Notes: generated from the sequence alone by a model not told the origin. Positions 27,543 through 36,740 are shown, counted from the stretch's first letter. The stretch: 64,000 bases of DNA from Cryobacterium sp. Y11 (GCF_002929535.1 NZ_PJJO01000058.1:124001-188000), one strand, 5' to 3'. Numbers and translations: made by a program.

Positions 27543-29788
27543 TGACTGCCACCGACCTCGGCCAACGGGTTGACCTTCTCGTTGGGGGAATGACCTGTAC
27601 CTCGTGCGCGGCTCGCATCGAGAAGAAACTCAACCGGATGCCCGGGGTCGAGGCATCGGTCAACTACGCCACCGAAAAGGCGAGCGTTTTCGTGCCGGCC
27701 GGCACGAGCGTGGACGACGCCATTAAAACCATTGAAGCCACCGGGTACACCGCCGTGCGGCCGCTCGCTGCGGCCGAGGAGAATGCGCCGGATGCTGCCG
27801 GTCTGGAGGTGTCGGCCCTGCGCCAGCGCCTGCTGGTCTCGGCCGCGCTCACCGTGCCGGTGGCTGCGCTCTCGATGATTCCCGTGCTGCAGTTCACAAA
27901 CTGGCAGTGGCTTGCCCTGACGCTGGCGGCCCCGGTCGCCATCTGGGGCGCGTGGCCGTTCCATCGCGCCGCTTGGGTGAACGCTCGCCACGGCGCTGCC
28001 ACCATGGACACCCTGGTCAGCGTCGGAGTGCTGGCCGCCCTCGGCTGGTCGCTCTACGCGTTGTTCTTCGGCATGGCCGGAATGCCCGGCATGACCATGA
28101 GTTTCACCTTCTCGGCCACGCCGGGAAGTGGCGCCGACGAGATTTATCTCGAGGTGGCATCCGCTGTCACGGTGTTTATCCTGGCCGGGCGCTACGCGGA
28201 GGCGCGGGCTAAGCGCAACTCCGGCGCGGCCCTGAAGGCGCTGCTCGAACTGGGCGCGAAGGAGACCACGCTCTGGCGGGGTGGCGTCGAAAGCCGCATC
28301 AGTACCGCGCTGCTCGTGGTCGGTGATCAGTTTGTCGTGCGGCCGGGGGAGAAAATCGCGACCGACGGGGTGATCGTTGACGGTTCGAGCGCTATCGATG
28401 CGAGCCTGCTCACCGGTGAATCGGTACCCATCGAGGTCGGCCCGGGCGACGCTGTCGTCGGGGCAACGCTGAACTCCGGTGGGCGCCTCATCGTTGAAGC
28501 CACCAGGGTCGGCGCCGACACCGAGCTCGCCCATATTGGCCGGTTGGTGGAGCAGGCGCAGACCGGCAAGGCCGAGGTGCAGCGCCTCGCCGACCGGGTG
28601 TCTGCCATATTCGTGCCGATTGTCATCGGGCTCGCCCTGGCCACGTTGGCCGGGTGGCTGCTGGTCGGCGCCGGTGCAACGATGGCGTTCACGGCGGCCG
28701 TGGCGACACTTATTATTGCCTGCCCGTGCGCGCTCGGGCTGGCCACGCCGACCGCTCTACTGGTGGGAACCGGGCGCGGAGCGCAACTGGGCATTCTGAT
28801 TAAGGGGCCGCAGGTTCTGGAATCCACGCGCCGCGTTGACACGATTGTGCTCGACAAGACCGGCACCGTCACCACCGGGCGCATGACGTTGTCGACGGTT
28901 ATGCCACACGAGTGTGGTTCTGTCGATGAGCTGCTGGCTCTGGCGGGGGCGGCGGAAAGCGGGTCGGAGCATCCGATCGCCCGCGCCATTACGGCTGGCG
29001 CTGTGTCGCGGCTGGGTTCCGTGCCCGCTTCGTCGGCGTTTGCGTCCGAGCAGGGGCTGGGGGTGCAGGCCACGGTCGACGGCCGCCTTGTGCTGGTTGG
29101 ACGGCAGTCCTGGCTGATCGAACGCTGGCGGTTGGACGTGCCGATTGAGATGCAGGCCGTGATGGGCACCGCAGAGGGACTCGGCCAGACCGCCGTCATG
29201 GTGGCCTGGGACGGCGCGGTGCGCGGCGTTCTGACCGTGGCCGACACGGTGAAACCGACGAGTGTTCTCGCGGTCGAGCGTTTTCGAGCGCTCGGGCTGA
29301 CGCCCATGCTCCTGACCGGCGACAATGCTGCCGCGGCGCAGAGCGTCGCTTCCTCGGTCGGCATCACCGATGTGACCGCCGGGGTGCTGCCCGCCGACAA
29401 GGCGCGGGTGATCGCTGATTTGCAGGCGCAGGGCCACGTGGTCGCGATGGTCGGTGACGGAGTGAACGATGCCGTCGCACTCGCCACCGCGGATCTCGGC
29501 ATTGCGATGGGGTCTGGCACCGACGTGGCCATCGAGGCGAGTGACCTCACCCTGATGCGCAGCGATTTGCTCGCCGCAGCGGATGCCATCCGCTTGTCTC
29601 GGCGCACCCTCACGACCATCAAGGCGAACCTGTTCTGGGCCTTCGCCTACAACGTCGCGGCGATTCCGCTCGCCATGGCCGGGCTGCTCAACCCCCTGAT
29701 CGCGGGTGCGGCGATGGCCCTGTCGTCGGTCTTCGTGGTGACGAACAGCCTGCGGCTGCGTGGCTTCCGGGCGCTGCCCGGCTCCTAG
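27542..29788 (+). CDS. copA: Copper-exporting P1B-type ATPase
   Basis: This 748-aa pump has one N-terminal HMA domain (GMTCTSCAARIEKKLN, Cys19 and Cys22), eight predicted helices, the actuator motif LTGES, the membrane metal motif IIACPCALGLATPTA, the phosphorylation site LDKTGTVTTG, the SEHPIA nucleotide motif and MVGDGVNDAVALA. The CPC motif and the CsoR/CopZ neighbours show Cu(I) export. A GC-rich repeat element begins 10 bases after its stop. Confidence 0.96.
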   Translation: MTATDLGQRVDLLVGGMTCTSCAARIEKKLNRMPGVEASVNYATEKASVFVPAGTSVDDAIKTIEATGYTAVRPLAAAEENAPDAAGLEVSALRQRLLVSAALTVPVAALSMIPVLQFTNWQWLALTLAAPVAIWGAWPFHRAAWVNARHGAATMDTLVSVGVLAALGWSLYALFFGMAGMPGMTMSFTFSATPGSGADEIYLEVASAVTVFILAGRYAEARAKRNSGAALKALLELGAKETTLWRGGVESRISTALLVVGDQFVVRPGEKIATDGVIVDGSSAIDASLLTGESVPIEVGPGDAVVGATLNSGGRLIVEATRVGADTELAHIGRLVEQAQTGKAEVQRLADRVSAIFVPIVIGLALATLAGWLLVGAGATMAFTAAVATLIIACPCALGLATPTALLVGTGRGAQLGILIKGPQVLESTRRVDTIVLDKTGTVTTGRMTLSTVMPHECGSVDELLALAGAAESGSEHPIARAITAGAVSRLGSVPASSAFASEQGLGVQATVDGRLVLVGRQSWLIERWRLDVPIEMQAVMGTAEGLGQTAVMVAWDGAVRGVLTVADTVKPTSVLAVERFRALGLTPMLLTGDNAAAAQSVASSVGITDVTAGVLPADKARVIADLQAQGHVVAMVGDGVNDAVALATADLGIAMGSGTDVAIEASDLTLMRSDLLAAADAIRLSRRTLTTIKANLFWAFAYNVAAIPLAMAGLLNPLIAGAAMALSSVFVVTNSLRLRGFRALPGS

Positions 29789-29797
29789 GTCTCCTCC

Positions 29798-29868
29798 GGA
29801 CGGGGCCCGGGCCCCGTCCCGGGGCCCAGTTTATAAACTGGGCCCGCGTTCATAAGGTGGGCCCGGGC
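29798..29868 (+). repeat. GC-rich palindromic repeat, copy A
   Basis: The element contains a perfect 22-bp palindrome at 29798-29819 (GGACGGGGCCC and its complement), a perfect 24-bp palindrome at 29822-29845 (GGGCCCAGTTTA and its complement), and then ATAAGGTGGGCCCGGGCG at 29851-29868. A homologous element lies in inverse orientation at 32191-32260. It may act as a terminator for copA or be a mobile/structural repeat. Its AT core TTTATAAA stands out in the GC flanks. Confidence 0.85.
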
Positions 29869-29908
29869 GCGCGGATGCCGCAGCGCGTGCATGCAGGCTT
29901 ACACGTTG

Positions 29909-29924
29909 ATACCCTATGGGGTAT
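29909..29924. promoter_or_regulatory. CstR-type operator
   Basis: ATACCCTATGGGGTAT is a near-perfect palindrome of the CstR/CsoR-family type, 20 bases before the GTG of the CoA-disulfide reductase gene. Unlike the copper operators it has the ATACCC...GGGTAT form reported for persulfide-sensing CstR. The cognate repressor is the third gene of the operon. Confidence 0.8.
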
Positions 29925-29943
29925 ACTTGACCCGGAGGCAAAC

Positions 29944-31595
29944 GTGAAAATTATTATTGTGGGCGGAGTCGCTGGTGGAATGTCGGCGGCAACGAGGTTG
30001 CGTCGGCTCGACGAGAACGCCGAGATTATCGTGTTCGAGCGCGGGCACTACGTGTCATTCGCGAACTGCGGGCTGCCGTATTTCGTGGGGGGAATCATCC
30101 GTTCTCGTGCTGATCTGCTGTTGCAGACCCCGGAGTCCCTCGCGGCCCGCTTCGCGCTCGACGTGCGCATCGACACCGAGGTCTTAACGATCGATCGCCA
30201 CGCCCACACCGTGTCGGTGCGCAACCTGCTCACCGGCATAGAAAACACCGAGAGCTACGACCGGCTCGTGCTCGCCGCCGGTGCCTCGGCCCGGTCCGCG
30301 TCGGCTCAGGACAGCATCATCCCCACCCACACGCTGCGCACGGTCGATGACGTCGACCACATCACGACGGTACTGGCGCAGGCCGACGCGGCATCCGCTG
30401 TGGTGATCGGCGGCGGATTCATCGGCCTTGAAGCCGTAGAAAACCTCGTGCTCCGCGGCGTGCAGGTCACCCTCGTGCAGCGCGGGCCGCAGATCTTCAC
30501 CCCGCTCGACCCCGAAATGGCCGCGCCCGTGCTCGATCGGCTGCGCGAACGCGGCGTCGATGTGCGATTGAACACCACGGTGACCAGGGCTTCTGGGCAG
30601 AGCGTCATGCTCAGTGACGGAACCACAGTGCCCGCCGACCTCGTGATCGACGCGAGCGGCGTGCGGCCCGACGTGACCCTGGCTGAGCAGGCCGGCCTTC
30701 TCATCGGCGAAAGCGGCGGCATCTGGGTCGACGGCACCCAGGCCACGAGCGACCCGCTCATCTTCGCGGTTGGCGACGGCGTCGAGAAAACGGATGCCGT
30801 CAGCGGCTCCGGCACGCTGGTCACCATGGCCGGACTCGCCAACCGGCACGGACGCTCCGTCGCCGACAGTATCGCAGGCATCCCCGAGCAGGCCGCCCCG
30901 GCCCTCGGAGCCGGAATCGTCGGCATCTTCGGCCTCACCGTGGCCACGGTCGGCTGGAACGAGAAGCGTCTCGTCGCAGCCGCGCGCGCCCACCGCATCG
31001 CGCACACGCACCCGGCCAACCATGCGGGGTATTTCCCCGGCGCGGAGGGTATGTCCATCAAGCTGCTCATCGACGCTTCGACCGATGCCATTCTCGGCGC
31101 CCAGATCGTGGGCGGTGAGGGAGTGGACAAGCGCATCGATGTGATTGCGGTGGCGATGGCGGCCGGGCTGAGCGCATCCGCTTTGACGCGTCTCGAACTC
31201 GCCTATGCGCCGCAGTATGCCTCGGCGAAAGACCCGATCAACCAGCTCGGCTATGTGGCTGCGAACCTAGCCCAGGCCACCAGCGCGACCCTGCAGTGGC
31301 ACGAGCTGGCGGCGGCCCGCGCGGCTGGCGCCGTGCTCGTTGACGTGCGTTCGGCCGCCGAATTTGCCGCCGGCAGCATTCCCGGCGCACTCAATCTGTC
31401 GCTCGAGGACCTGCGCGAACGCCTCGATGACCTGCCGAAGGTGCCGCTGATCGTGCACTGCCAGGTCGGCCAGCGCGGCCACACCGCCGCCCGCATTCTC
31501 ACCCAGCACGGATTCGACGTGCGCAACCTCGACGGCGGCTACCGAACCTGGCTCGCCGGAACGATCACCTCACCCATATTGGAAAGAGCACTCGC

Positions 31596-31599
<4 letters not shown>
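29944..31599 (+). CDS. CoA-disulfide/persulfide reductase with C-terminal rhodanese domain
   Basis: This 551-aa flavoprotein starts KIIIVGGVAGGMSAATRLRR (FAD site), has the catalytic Cys42 in SFANCGLPYFVGG, an NADH-binding motif VVIGGGFIGLEAVENL, and a dimerisation domain with YAPQYASAKDPINQLGYVA. A rhodanese domain follows, with Cys506 in LIVHCQVGQRGH. CoADR-Rhd proteins reduce CoA persulfides and polysulfides. GTG at 29944 has GGAGG at the correct distance; the earlier reading from 29857 would cross the operator. It is the first gene of a CstR-controlled persulfide-detoxification operon. Confidence 0.92.
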
Positions 31600-32172
<573 letters not shown>

Positions 32173-32190
32173 TTGCCGGCACTCCTGCGC

Positions 32191-32260
32191 CGGGCCCACC
32201 TTATCGCCCGGGGCCCCGTCTATAAACTGGGCCCACGGACGGGGCCCGGGCCCCGTCCGT
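32191..32260 (-). repeat. GC-rich palindromic repeat, copy B (inverted)
   Basis: This is the inverse copy of 29798-29868. Read on the minus strand it has a perfect 26-bp palindrome (32235-32260), then GGGCCCAGTTTATAGACG and ATAAGGTGGGCCCG. The middle palindrome is degraded compared with copy A. Together the copies bracket exactly the CoADR-Rhd, rhodanese and cstR genes. It also separates the convergent cstR and arsC genes and could be a bidirectional terminator. Confidence 0.85.
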
Positions 32261-32268
32261 TAGGGGAG

Positions 32269-32907
32269 TCAGGCGATCGGGGTCACTCCGAGTGTGGCCA
32301 GCATGTCGGTGACGTTAGAACGGATTTGGTCGCGGATGCGGCGTACCTCGTCGATCGGCTGGTCGGCCGGGTCGACAAGCTCCCAGTCCACGTAGCGCTT
32401 ACCGGGGTAGATCGGGCAGGCGTCGCCGCAGCCCATGGTGATCACGACGTCCGCGGCCTGTACGACGTCGTCGGTGAGGGGCTTCGGGAACGACTCCTCC
32501 ATCGACAGGCCGACCTCGGCCATGACCGCAACCATGGTCGGGTTCAGCTCAGAAGACGGCATTGACCCGGCCGAGCGCACGTGCACGGCGCCACCGGATA
32601 GAGCGTTGGTGAACACCGCGGCCATCTGCGACCGACCAGCGTTCTGCTCGCAGATGAACAGAACCTCGGGCACCGGGCGTTCAAAGGCTCCCTTGGCCTG
32701 GGCCAGTGCGGTGAGACGCTCGCGGGCAAAATGTGCGGTGCGAGTCGTCAGGTGCGCCTTCACGCTCGACGTGCGCAGCAGCCCGGTATAGGACTCGAGC
32801 ACGTAGCGCCCGACGGTCTCGGCGGCAAAAATTCCGTGAAACCGCTCCGCGAGATCACCAGAGAGGCGTCTGAGCGACTCTTCGGGGTAGCTGAGGCCGG
32901 GCAGCAT
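32269..32907 (-). CDS. arsC: Arsenate reductase (LMWP type) with N-terminal helical extension
   Basis: This 212-aa protein carries a C-terminal low-molecular-weight phosphatase-like arsenate reductase domain: CEQNAGRSQMAAVF (P-loop with nucleophilic Cys) and TMGCGDACPIYPGKRYVDW. About 80 extra N-terminal residues form a helical domain (YPEESLRRLSGDLAERFHGIFAAETVGRYV) seen in actinobacterial ArsC fusions coupled to mycothiol/thioredoxin. It overlaps neither neighbour but ends the acr3-arsC-arsC cluster. Confidence 0.9.
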   Translation of the reverse strand: MLPGLSYPEESLRRLSGDLAERFHGIFAAETVGRYVLESYTGLLRTSSVKAHLTTRTAHFARERLTALAQAKGAFERPVPEVLFICEQNAGRSQMAAVFTNALSGGAVHVRSAGSMPSSELNPTMVAVMAEVGLSMEESFPKPLTDDVVQAADVVITMGCGDACPIYPGKRYVDWELVDPADQPIDEVRRIRDQIRSNVTDMLATLGVTPIA

Positions 32908-32909
32908 TC

Positions 32910-33314
32910 TCAGGCCTCGACCGGCAGAATCTCGGCGAGGAGCGCCTCGATGCGGGCCTTGATCTCGTCGCGAATCGGGCGCACGCTCTCGATGCCCTGG
33001 CCTGCCGGGTCATCCAGCAGCCAATCCTCGTAGCGCTTGCCGGGAAAGATCGGGCAGGCGTCGCCGCAACCCATCGTGATCACGACGTCGGACTGCTTGA
33101 CCGCCTCGGTCGTGAGAATCTTTGGCACGTTGTCGGCGATGTCGATGCCGACCTCGGCCATGGCCGCGATCGCGACGGGGTTGATCTGGTCCTTGGGTTC
33201 TGAACCGGCCGAGAGAACATCGACCCGGCCCTGGGACAGTGCGGTCAGAAAGCCGGCGGCCATCTGCGAGCGTCCGGCGTTGTGCACGCAGACAAACAGT
33301 ACGGAGGGTTTCAT
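32910..33314 (-). CDS. arsC: Arsenate reductase (LMWP type)
   Basis: This 134-aa stand-alone arsenate reductase has CVHNAGRSQMAAGFLTAL as P-loop and MGCGDACPIFPGKRYEDW near residue 86. It is a paralog of the C-terminal domain of the downstream gene, 2 bases away. Family members reduce As(V) to As(III) for export by Acr3. Confidence 0.92.
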   Translation of the reverse strand: MKPSVLFVCVHNAGRSQMAAGFLTALSQGRVDVLSAGSEPKDQINPVAIAAMAEVGIDIADNVPKILTTEAVKQSDVVITMGCGDACPIFPGKRYEDWLLDDPAGQGIESVRPIRDEIKARIEALLAEILPVEA

Positions 33315-33330
33315 TGCACGTTTCCTTCAG

Positions 33331-34440
33331 TTAAACGAGGGTATGAGTGGATGCGGATGCCGGCGCGCTGGCCGCCGGCATCCGTTCGATAGAGGGGAAC
33401 AGGCGTGGCTTCAGCCAGAGCGCGACGTAGACCAGGGCGACGAGGGCTGGCACCTCGATCAACGGGCCGACGATGCCGGCCAGGGCCTGGCCGCTGAGGG
33501 CGCCGAAGGTTCCGATCGCGACGGCGATGGCGAGCTCAAAGTTGTTGCCGGCGGCAGTAAAGGCAAGCGTCGTGGTGCGCTCGTAGGTCATGCGGAGCAG
33601 GCGTCCGGTGAGAAAACCGACCAGGAACATCACCGCGAAATAGACGAGCATCGGCAGCGCGATGCGCGCGACATCGCCGGGGTGCTCGATGACCTGCTGG
33701 CCTTGCAGGGCGAACAGCATCACGATCGTGAACAGTAATCCCCAGAGCGCGAACGGGCCGACCCGGGGCAAGAATTTGGCCTCATACCAGTCACGGCCGC
33801 GCCGATCCTCGCCGATACGGCGGGAGAGGTAACCGGCGAGCAACGGGATGCCGAGGAACACCAGCACGCTCGCGGTGATCGCCCAGATCGAGAATTCGGC
33901 GCTTTCGCGCGGCAGGCCGAGCCAGCCGGGAAGCACCTGCAGGTAGAACCAGCCGAGCGCGCCGAACGCGACGACCTGGAACACCGAGTTCACGGCCACG
34001 AGAAAGGCTGCGGCTTCGCGGTCACCGCAGGCGAGGTCGTTCCAGATCAGCACCATGGCGATGCAGCGCGCGAGGCCGACGATGATCAGCCCAGTGCGGT
34101 ATTCCGGCAGGTCGGGCAGAAAAATCCAGGCCAGGGCGAACATCAGCGCGGGTCCGACCAGCCAGTTCAACAGCAGGGAGGAGACCAGCAGGCGCTTGTC
34201 GCCGGCGACGGCACGGGCATCCGTGTAACGCACCTTGGCGAGCACCGGGTACATCATGACGAGCAGGCCGATGGCGATCGGCACGCTGATCGATCCGATC
34301 GTGAAGGCGTGCAGCACGTCGCCGACGGCGGGAACGTAGACGGCCAGCAGCAGGCCAAGGCCCATGGCGGCAACAATCCAGACTGGCAATAGCCGGTCGA
34401 TCGCGCCGAGGCGGGTGGGGGCGGGCGCCGTAATGCTCAC
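33331..34440 (-). CDS. acr3: Arsenite efflux transporter, Acr3 family
   Basis: This 369-aa, ten-helix transporter has Acr3 features: VMMYPVLAKVRY after TM2, LARCIAMVLIWNDLACGD with the essential Cys of TM4, and the C-terminal AAGNNFELAIAVAIGTFG. GTG at 34440 is preferred (GGAGA upstream, family-like start); a longer reading begins at 34479 inside the operator. It is divergent from arsR. Confidence 0.92.
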   Translation of the reverse strand: MSITAPAPTRLGAIDRLLPVWIVAAMGLGLLLAVYVPAVGDVLHAFTIGSISVPIAIGLLVMMYPVLAKVRYTDARAVAGDKRLLVSSLLLNWLVGPALMFALAWIFLPDLPEYRTGLIIVGLARCIAMVLIWNDLACGDREAAAFLVAVNSVFQVVAFGALGWFYLQVLPGWLGLPRESAEFSIWAITASVLVFLGIPLLAGYLSRRIGEDRRGRDWYEAKFLPRVGPFALWGLLFTIVMLFALQGQQVIEHPGDVARIALPMLVYFAVMFLVGFLTGRLLRMTYERTTTLAFTAAGNNFELAIAVAIGTFGALSGQALAGIVGPLIEVPALVALVYVALWLKPRLFPSIERMPAASAPASASTHTLV

Positions 34441-34475
34441 GAATCTCCAAGTCTTGACGACAGCGATTCGCGGTA

Positions 34476-34528
34476 ACATTGATCGTTGTCAATGTCTACG
34501 CTAGAACAATGCATCGATCAAAGTCAAT
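34476..34528. promoter_or_regulatory. ArsR operators between acr3 and arsR
   Basis: ACATTGA-N6-TCAATGT at 34476-34495 is a perfect inverted repeat, and ATCGATCAAAGTCAAT at 34513-34528 is a second, weaker copy. Both resemble ArsR/SmtB operators (ATTGA...TCAAT). They lie within the divergent promoter and fit control of both directions. Confidence 0.78.
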
Positions 34529-34547
34529 CTAAGGGGAGTGTGTTCAC

Positions 34548-34922
34548 GTGCCGTTTACCCGGACTCTCCCGCTTGTAGGCATCAGCACGAGCGACATTAA
34601 CAAAGCGGATGCCTGCTGCTCCCCACTCACTCACGAGGCCATCGCGCCCGACCAGGCTGACGCCCTGGCCCGATCGCTCAAAGCGCTGGCCGACCCGGCC
34701 CGGCTGCGCATCATCTCGATTGTGGCAGCGCACGCGGATGCTGAGGCCTGCGTCTGCGACCTGACCGACCAGCTCACGCTGAGCCAGCCCACCATCTCGC
34801 ACCACCTTAAGGTGCTCGTCGATGCTGGGTATCTCAGCCGAACCAAGCGTGGAACCTGGTCGTACTACAGCCTGGTACCCGGCTCACTCGACACCGTTGC
34901 CGGGGTTCTCGCCGCCGTCTGA
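34548..34922 (+). CDS. arsR: Arsenite-responsive repressor ArsR
   Basis: This 124-aa winged-helix repressor has the core LKALADPARLRIISIV, ACVCDLTDQLTLSQPTISHHLKVL and the wing RTKRGTWSYYSL. Candidate As(III) ligands are the N-terminal Cys-Cys pair (DACCSP, residues 24-25) and the CVC motif at the start of the recognition region, an arrangement known for some actinobacterial ArsR proteins. It is divergent from the arsenic export genes. Confidence 0.93.
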   Translation: MPFTRTLPLVGISTSDINKADACCSPLTHEAIAPDQADALARSLKALADPARLRIISIVAAHADAEACVCDLTDQLTLSQPTISHHLKVLVDAGYLSRTKRGTWSYYSLVPGSLDTVAGVLAAV

Positions 34923-34967
34923 CCCCGTGCACGATCGGCCTGATTCGCAAGGACTGTACTCTGGTCT

Positions 34968-35024
34968 CGGCGATGGATCCCGCCGGAGCATCCGCTCACA
35001 CCGCCTTCGCTGATGGTTCCTATT
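34968..35024 (+). ncRNA. Fluoride riboswitch (crcB motif)
   Basis: GGCGATGGATCCCGCC at 34969-34984 and GCTGATGGTTCCTA at 35009-35022 match the two conserved blocks of the fluoride aptamer (GGCGATG-N-CCGCC and GCTGATGRCTCCTA). The stem between them, GGAGC/GCTC with a loop, is also present. It sits directly ahead of two crcB genes. No intrinsic terminator is visible, so control may be translational. The only in-frame start of the first crcB (ATG 35013) lies inside the aptamer. Confidence 0.9.
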
Positions 35025-35507
35025 CTGGTTGCGACGGAATCAACGCGACAAACAGGTAGGTGCCCCATCGAACCACTCACACCGCGCGGCCTGCACCTGC
35101 GATGGCGCTACCTCGGCCTGGTCTTTCTCGGCGGCGTCGTCGGCACCGCCCTGCGGGAAGGGCTCTCGCTGGCCCTCGCGCCGCTGGACGTTCGCCTGAC
35201 CACGTTGGGCATCAACCTGCTCGGCGCCCTGCTGCTCGGGTTGTTGCTCGAGGCCCTCGTGCGCCGGGGACTGGATGTAGGAGGCCGCCGTGCAGCGCGG
35301 CTGCTGCTCGGCACCGGTCTGCTCGGCGGTTTCACGACCTACAGTGCGCTCGCGACCGACAGCGCCCTGCTGTTGCAGGGCCAGGCCATCGGGCTCGCGA
35401 TCGTCTACGCCCTCGGCACGGTGCTGCTCGGCGGCGTGGCCACCGGGCTCGGCATCGTGATTGGCGCGGCGCTGCACCGGCGCAGCACTTTAGGGGAAAA
35501 CGGATGA
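35013..35507 (+). CDS. crcB: Fluoride channel CrcB/Fluc, subunit 1
   Basis: This protein of up to 164 aa has four helices and the Fluc landmarks GVVGTALREGLSL (family GxxGAxxRY position), TLGINLLGALLLG (conserved Asn) and GTGLLGGFTTYSAL. The start is problematic. ATG 35013 is the only ATG, GTG or TTG in frame before TM1, and it lies within the riboswitch. A rare start such as ATC at 35067 after AGGTAGGTG would give a more typical length. The stop overlaps the second crcB by 4 bases. The pair probably forms a heterodimeric channel. Confidence 0.85.
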   Translation: MVPILVATESTRQTGRCPIEPLTPRGLHLRWRYLGLVFLGGVVGTALREGLSLALAPLDVRLTTLGINLLGALLLGLLLEALVRRGLDVGGRRAARLLLGTGLLGGFTTYSALATDSALLLQGQAIGLAIVYALGTVLLGGVATGLGIVIGAALHRRSTLGENG

Positions 35508-35884
35508 CCCCGCTCCTGTTTCTGGCGATCGCCGGCGCTGGCGGCGTGGGCGCGGCCGCCCGGTTCTCCCTCGACGGCCTCGTGCGCTCTCGCCTCGGCG
35601 GCGCGTTTCCCTACGGCACAACCATTGTCAACGTGAGCGGATCCCTGCTGCTCGGTCTGGTCACCGGCCTGGCCATGAATCATCTGCTCGCGCCGGAGTG
35701 GGCTCTCGTGCTCGGGGTCGGCCTACTCGGCGGCTACACGACCTTCAGTACGGCGAGCTTTGCGACGGTGCGGCTAGCCCAGGACCATCGCTATCTCGCG
35801 GCGCTGGCCACTGGCATCGGCATGCTCGTCGCATCCGTTGCCGCTGCGGCCTTCGGCCTGTGGGTGGGACTCGCGCTGGGGTAG
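35504..35884 (+). CDS. crcB: Fluoride channel CrcB/Fluc, subunit 2
   Basis: This 126-aa four-helix protein has the Fluc signature GAGGVGAAARFSLDGL, GTTIVNVSGSLLLGLVTG and GLLGGYTTFSTASFATVRL, including the Phe and Thr residues that line the fluoride path. ATG 35504 overlaps the previous gene (ATGA) and follows AGGGGAAAACGG. Both proteins together should expel fluoride when the riboswitch turns the operon on. Confidence 0.94.
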   Translation: MTPLLFLAIAGAGGVGAAARFSLDGLVRSRLGGAFPYGTTIVNVSGSLLLGLVTGLAMNHLLAPEWALVLGVGLLGGYTTFSTASFATVRLAQDHRYLAALATGIGMLVASVAAAAFGLWVGLALG

Positions 35885-35925
35885 CGCTGAGCCCAGACAG
35901 GATTGAACACTGGGCGGAATCTCGC

Positions 35926-35958
35926 GGGGTCGGGCGGGGCGGGGCGGGGTCGGGTGGG
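35926..35958 (+). repeat. G-run array, potential G-quadruplex
   Basis: Seven runs of three or four Gs occur within 33 bases (GGGG TC GGG C GGGG C GGGG C GGGG TC GGG T GGG), just after the crcB stop. Loops of one or two bases favour a G-quadruplex. It opens the 35885-36360 stretch, which has no gene and is otherwise made of repeats. Confidence 0.7.
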
Positions 35959-36011
35959 ACGCGCGCTGCGCGGGATGTGGCGCGGCGGCATCCGTTCGGA
36001 CTGGCCGGGCT

Positions 36012-36252
36012 GCGCGGGAGCTACGCCAGTGCGCGGGAGTTCGGATGACAGGGCGGCGCCAGCCGTGCGAGCTGCGCGGGAGCTGCGCGGGAGCTACGCC
36101 AGTGCGCGGGAGTTCGGATGACAGTGCGGTGCCAGCCGTGTGAGCTGTGCGCGAGCTGCGCGGGAGCTGCGCCAGTGCGCGGGAGTTCGGGTCTGACCGA
36201 TACTCCCGCGTAGCTCGTCGCGCGGGACCTGCGCCAGTGCGTGGGAGTTGGG
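36012..36252. repeat. 73-bp-period tandem repeat
   Basis: The core GCGCGGGAGCTACGCCAGTG followed by CGCGGGAGTTCGG recurs at 36012, 36085, 36158 (period 73) and, more diverged, at 36220. The first two units are almost identical over the whole period, including GATGACAG and GCCAGCCGTG. Frames through it are not protein-like. This looks like a minisatellite, not a CRISPR array, because the intervening segments are also repeated. Confidence 0.85.
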
Positions 36253-36297
36253 CCTCCGGCGCAGCGGCGCAACTCCCGCGCATCATCAGCGCGCAGC

Positions 36298-36336
36298 GTC
36301 ACCGTGCTCCGTCACCGTGCTCCGTCACCGTGCAGC
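36298..36336. repeat. 13-bp tandem repeat, three units
   Basis: GTCACCGTGCTCC occurs at 36298-36310 and 36311-36323, and GTCACCGTGCAGC at 36324-36336. It follows the 73-bp repeats and ends 25 bases before the CHY-finger stop. Confidence 0.9.
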
Positions 36337-36360
36337 GTTAGCGAGAGGCGCGCGGCCGGA

Positions 36361-36729
36361 TTAGCCGGCGGTCTCCTCGAAGTAGAGGTGGGCGTGCAAG
36401 CGGCACCCGGGGTTGAACTCGGCCGCGCAGTGCGGGCAGCGCTCAACCTGCCGATAGGTGGCGATACTTGTCTGATGATGGCAGGCCCCGCACAGAATCG
36501 CCGTCGACGACCAGTCAGCTTCCGGCCACCGACGGGTCGCGTGTGGGGTCGCTTCGAGCTGGACTGTCTCGTCGTGGCACTGAAAGCACGGGTAGTAGCG
36601 CAGGCAGCAGGCAAACTTGATCGCGACGATGTCCAGCTCAGAGTGAAAGTGGATGCAGCGGGTCGCCGCGTCGACGACGGCGCCGTAGACCCGTGGTGCG
36701 GCATCCGCTGTCATGGGCACCTCGCTCAT
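36361..36729 (-). CDS. CHY-type zinc-finger protein
   Basis: This 122-aa protein has the CHY zinc-finger layout: CIHFHSELDIVAIKFACCLRYYPCFQCHDE, then CGACHHQTS and CPHCAAEFNPGC. At least eight Cys/His pairs can bind several zinc ions. Bacterial CHY proteins are small and cytoplasmic; their role is not established. It is followed on the same strand by nothing but the repeat region and preceded by a DsbA-like gene 11 bases away. Confidence 0.85.
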   Translation of the reverse strand: MSEVPMTADAAPRVYGAVVDAATRCIHFHSELDIVAIKFACCLRYYPCFQCHDETVQLEATPHATRRWPEADWSSTAILCGACHHQTSIATYRQVERCPHCAAEFNPGCRLHAHLYFEETAG

Positions 36730-36740
36730 GCCAGCGGATG

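Noticed and set aside
27518..28534. Antisense frame of 338 codons inside copA
   Set aside because: Shadow of copA, whose HMA and P-type ATPase motifs are complete in the other strand.
36012..36252. CRISPR array
   Set aside because: Units have period 73 with repeated, not unique, intervening sequence, no palindromic 28-37-bp repeat consensus and no cas genes.
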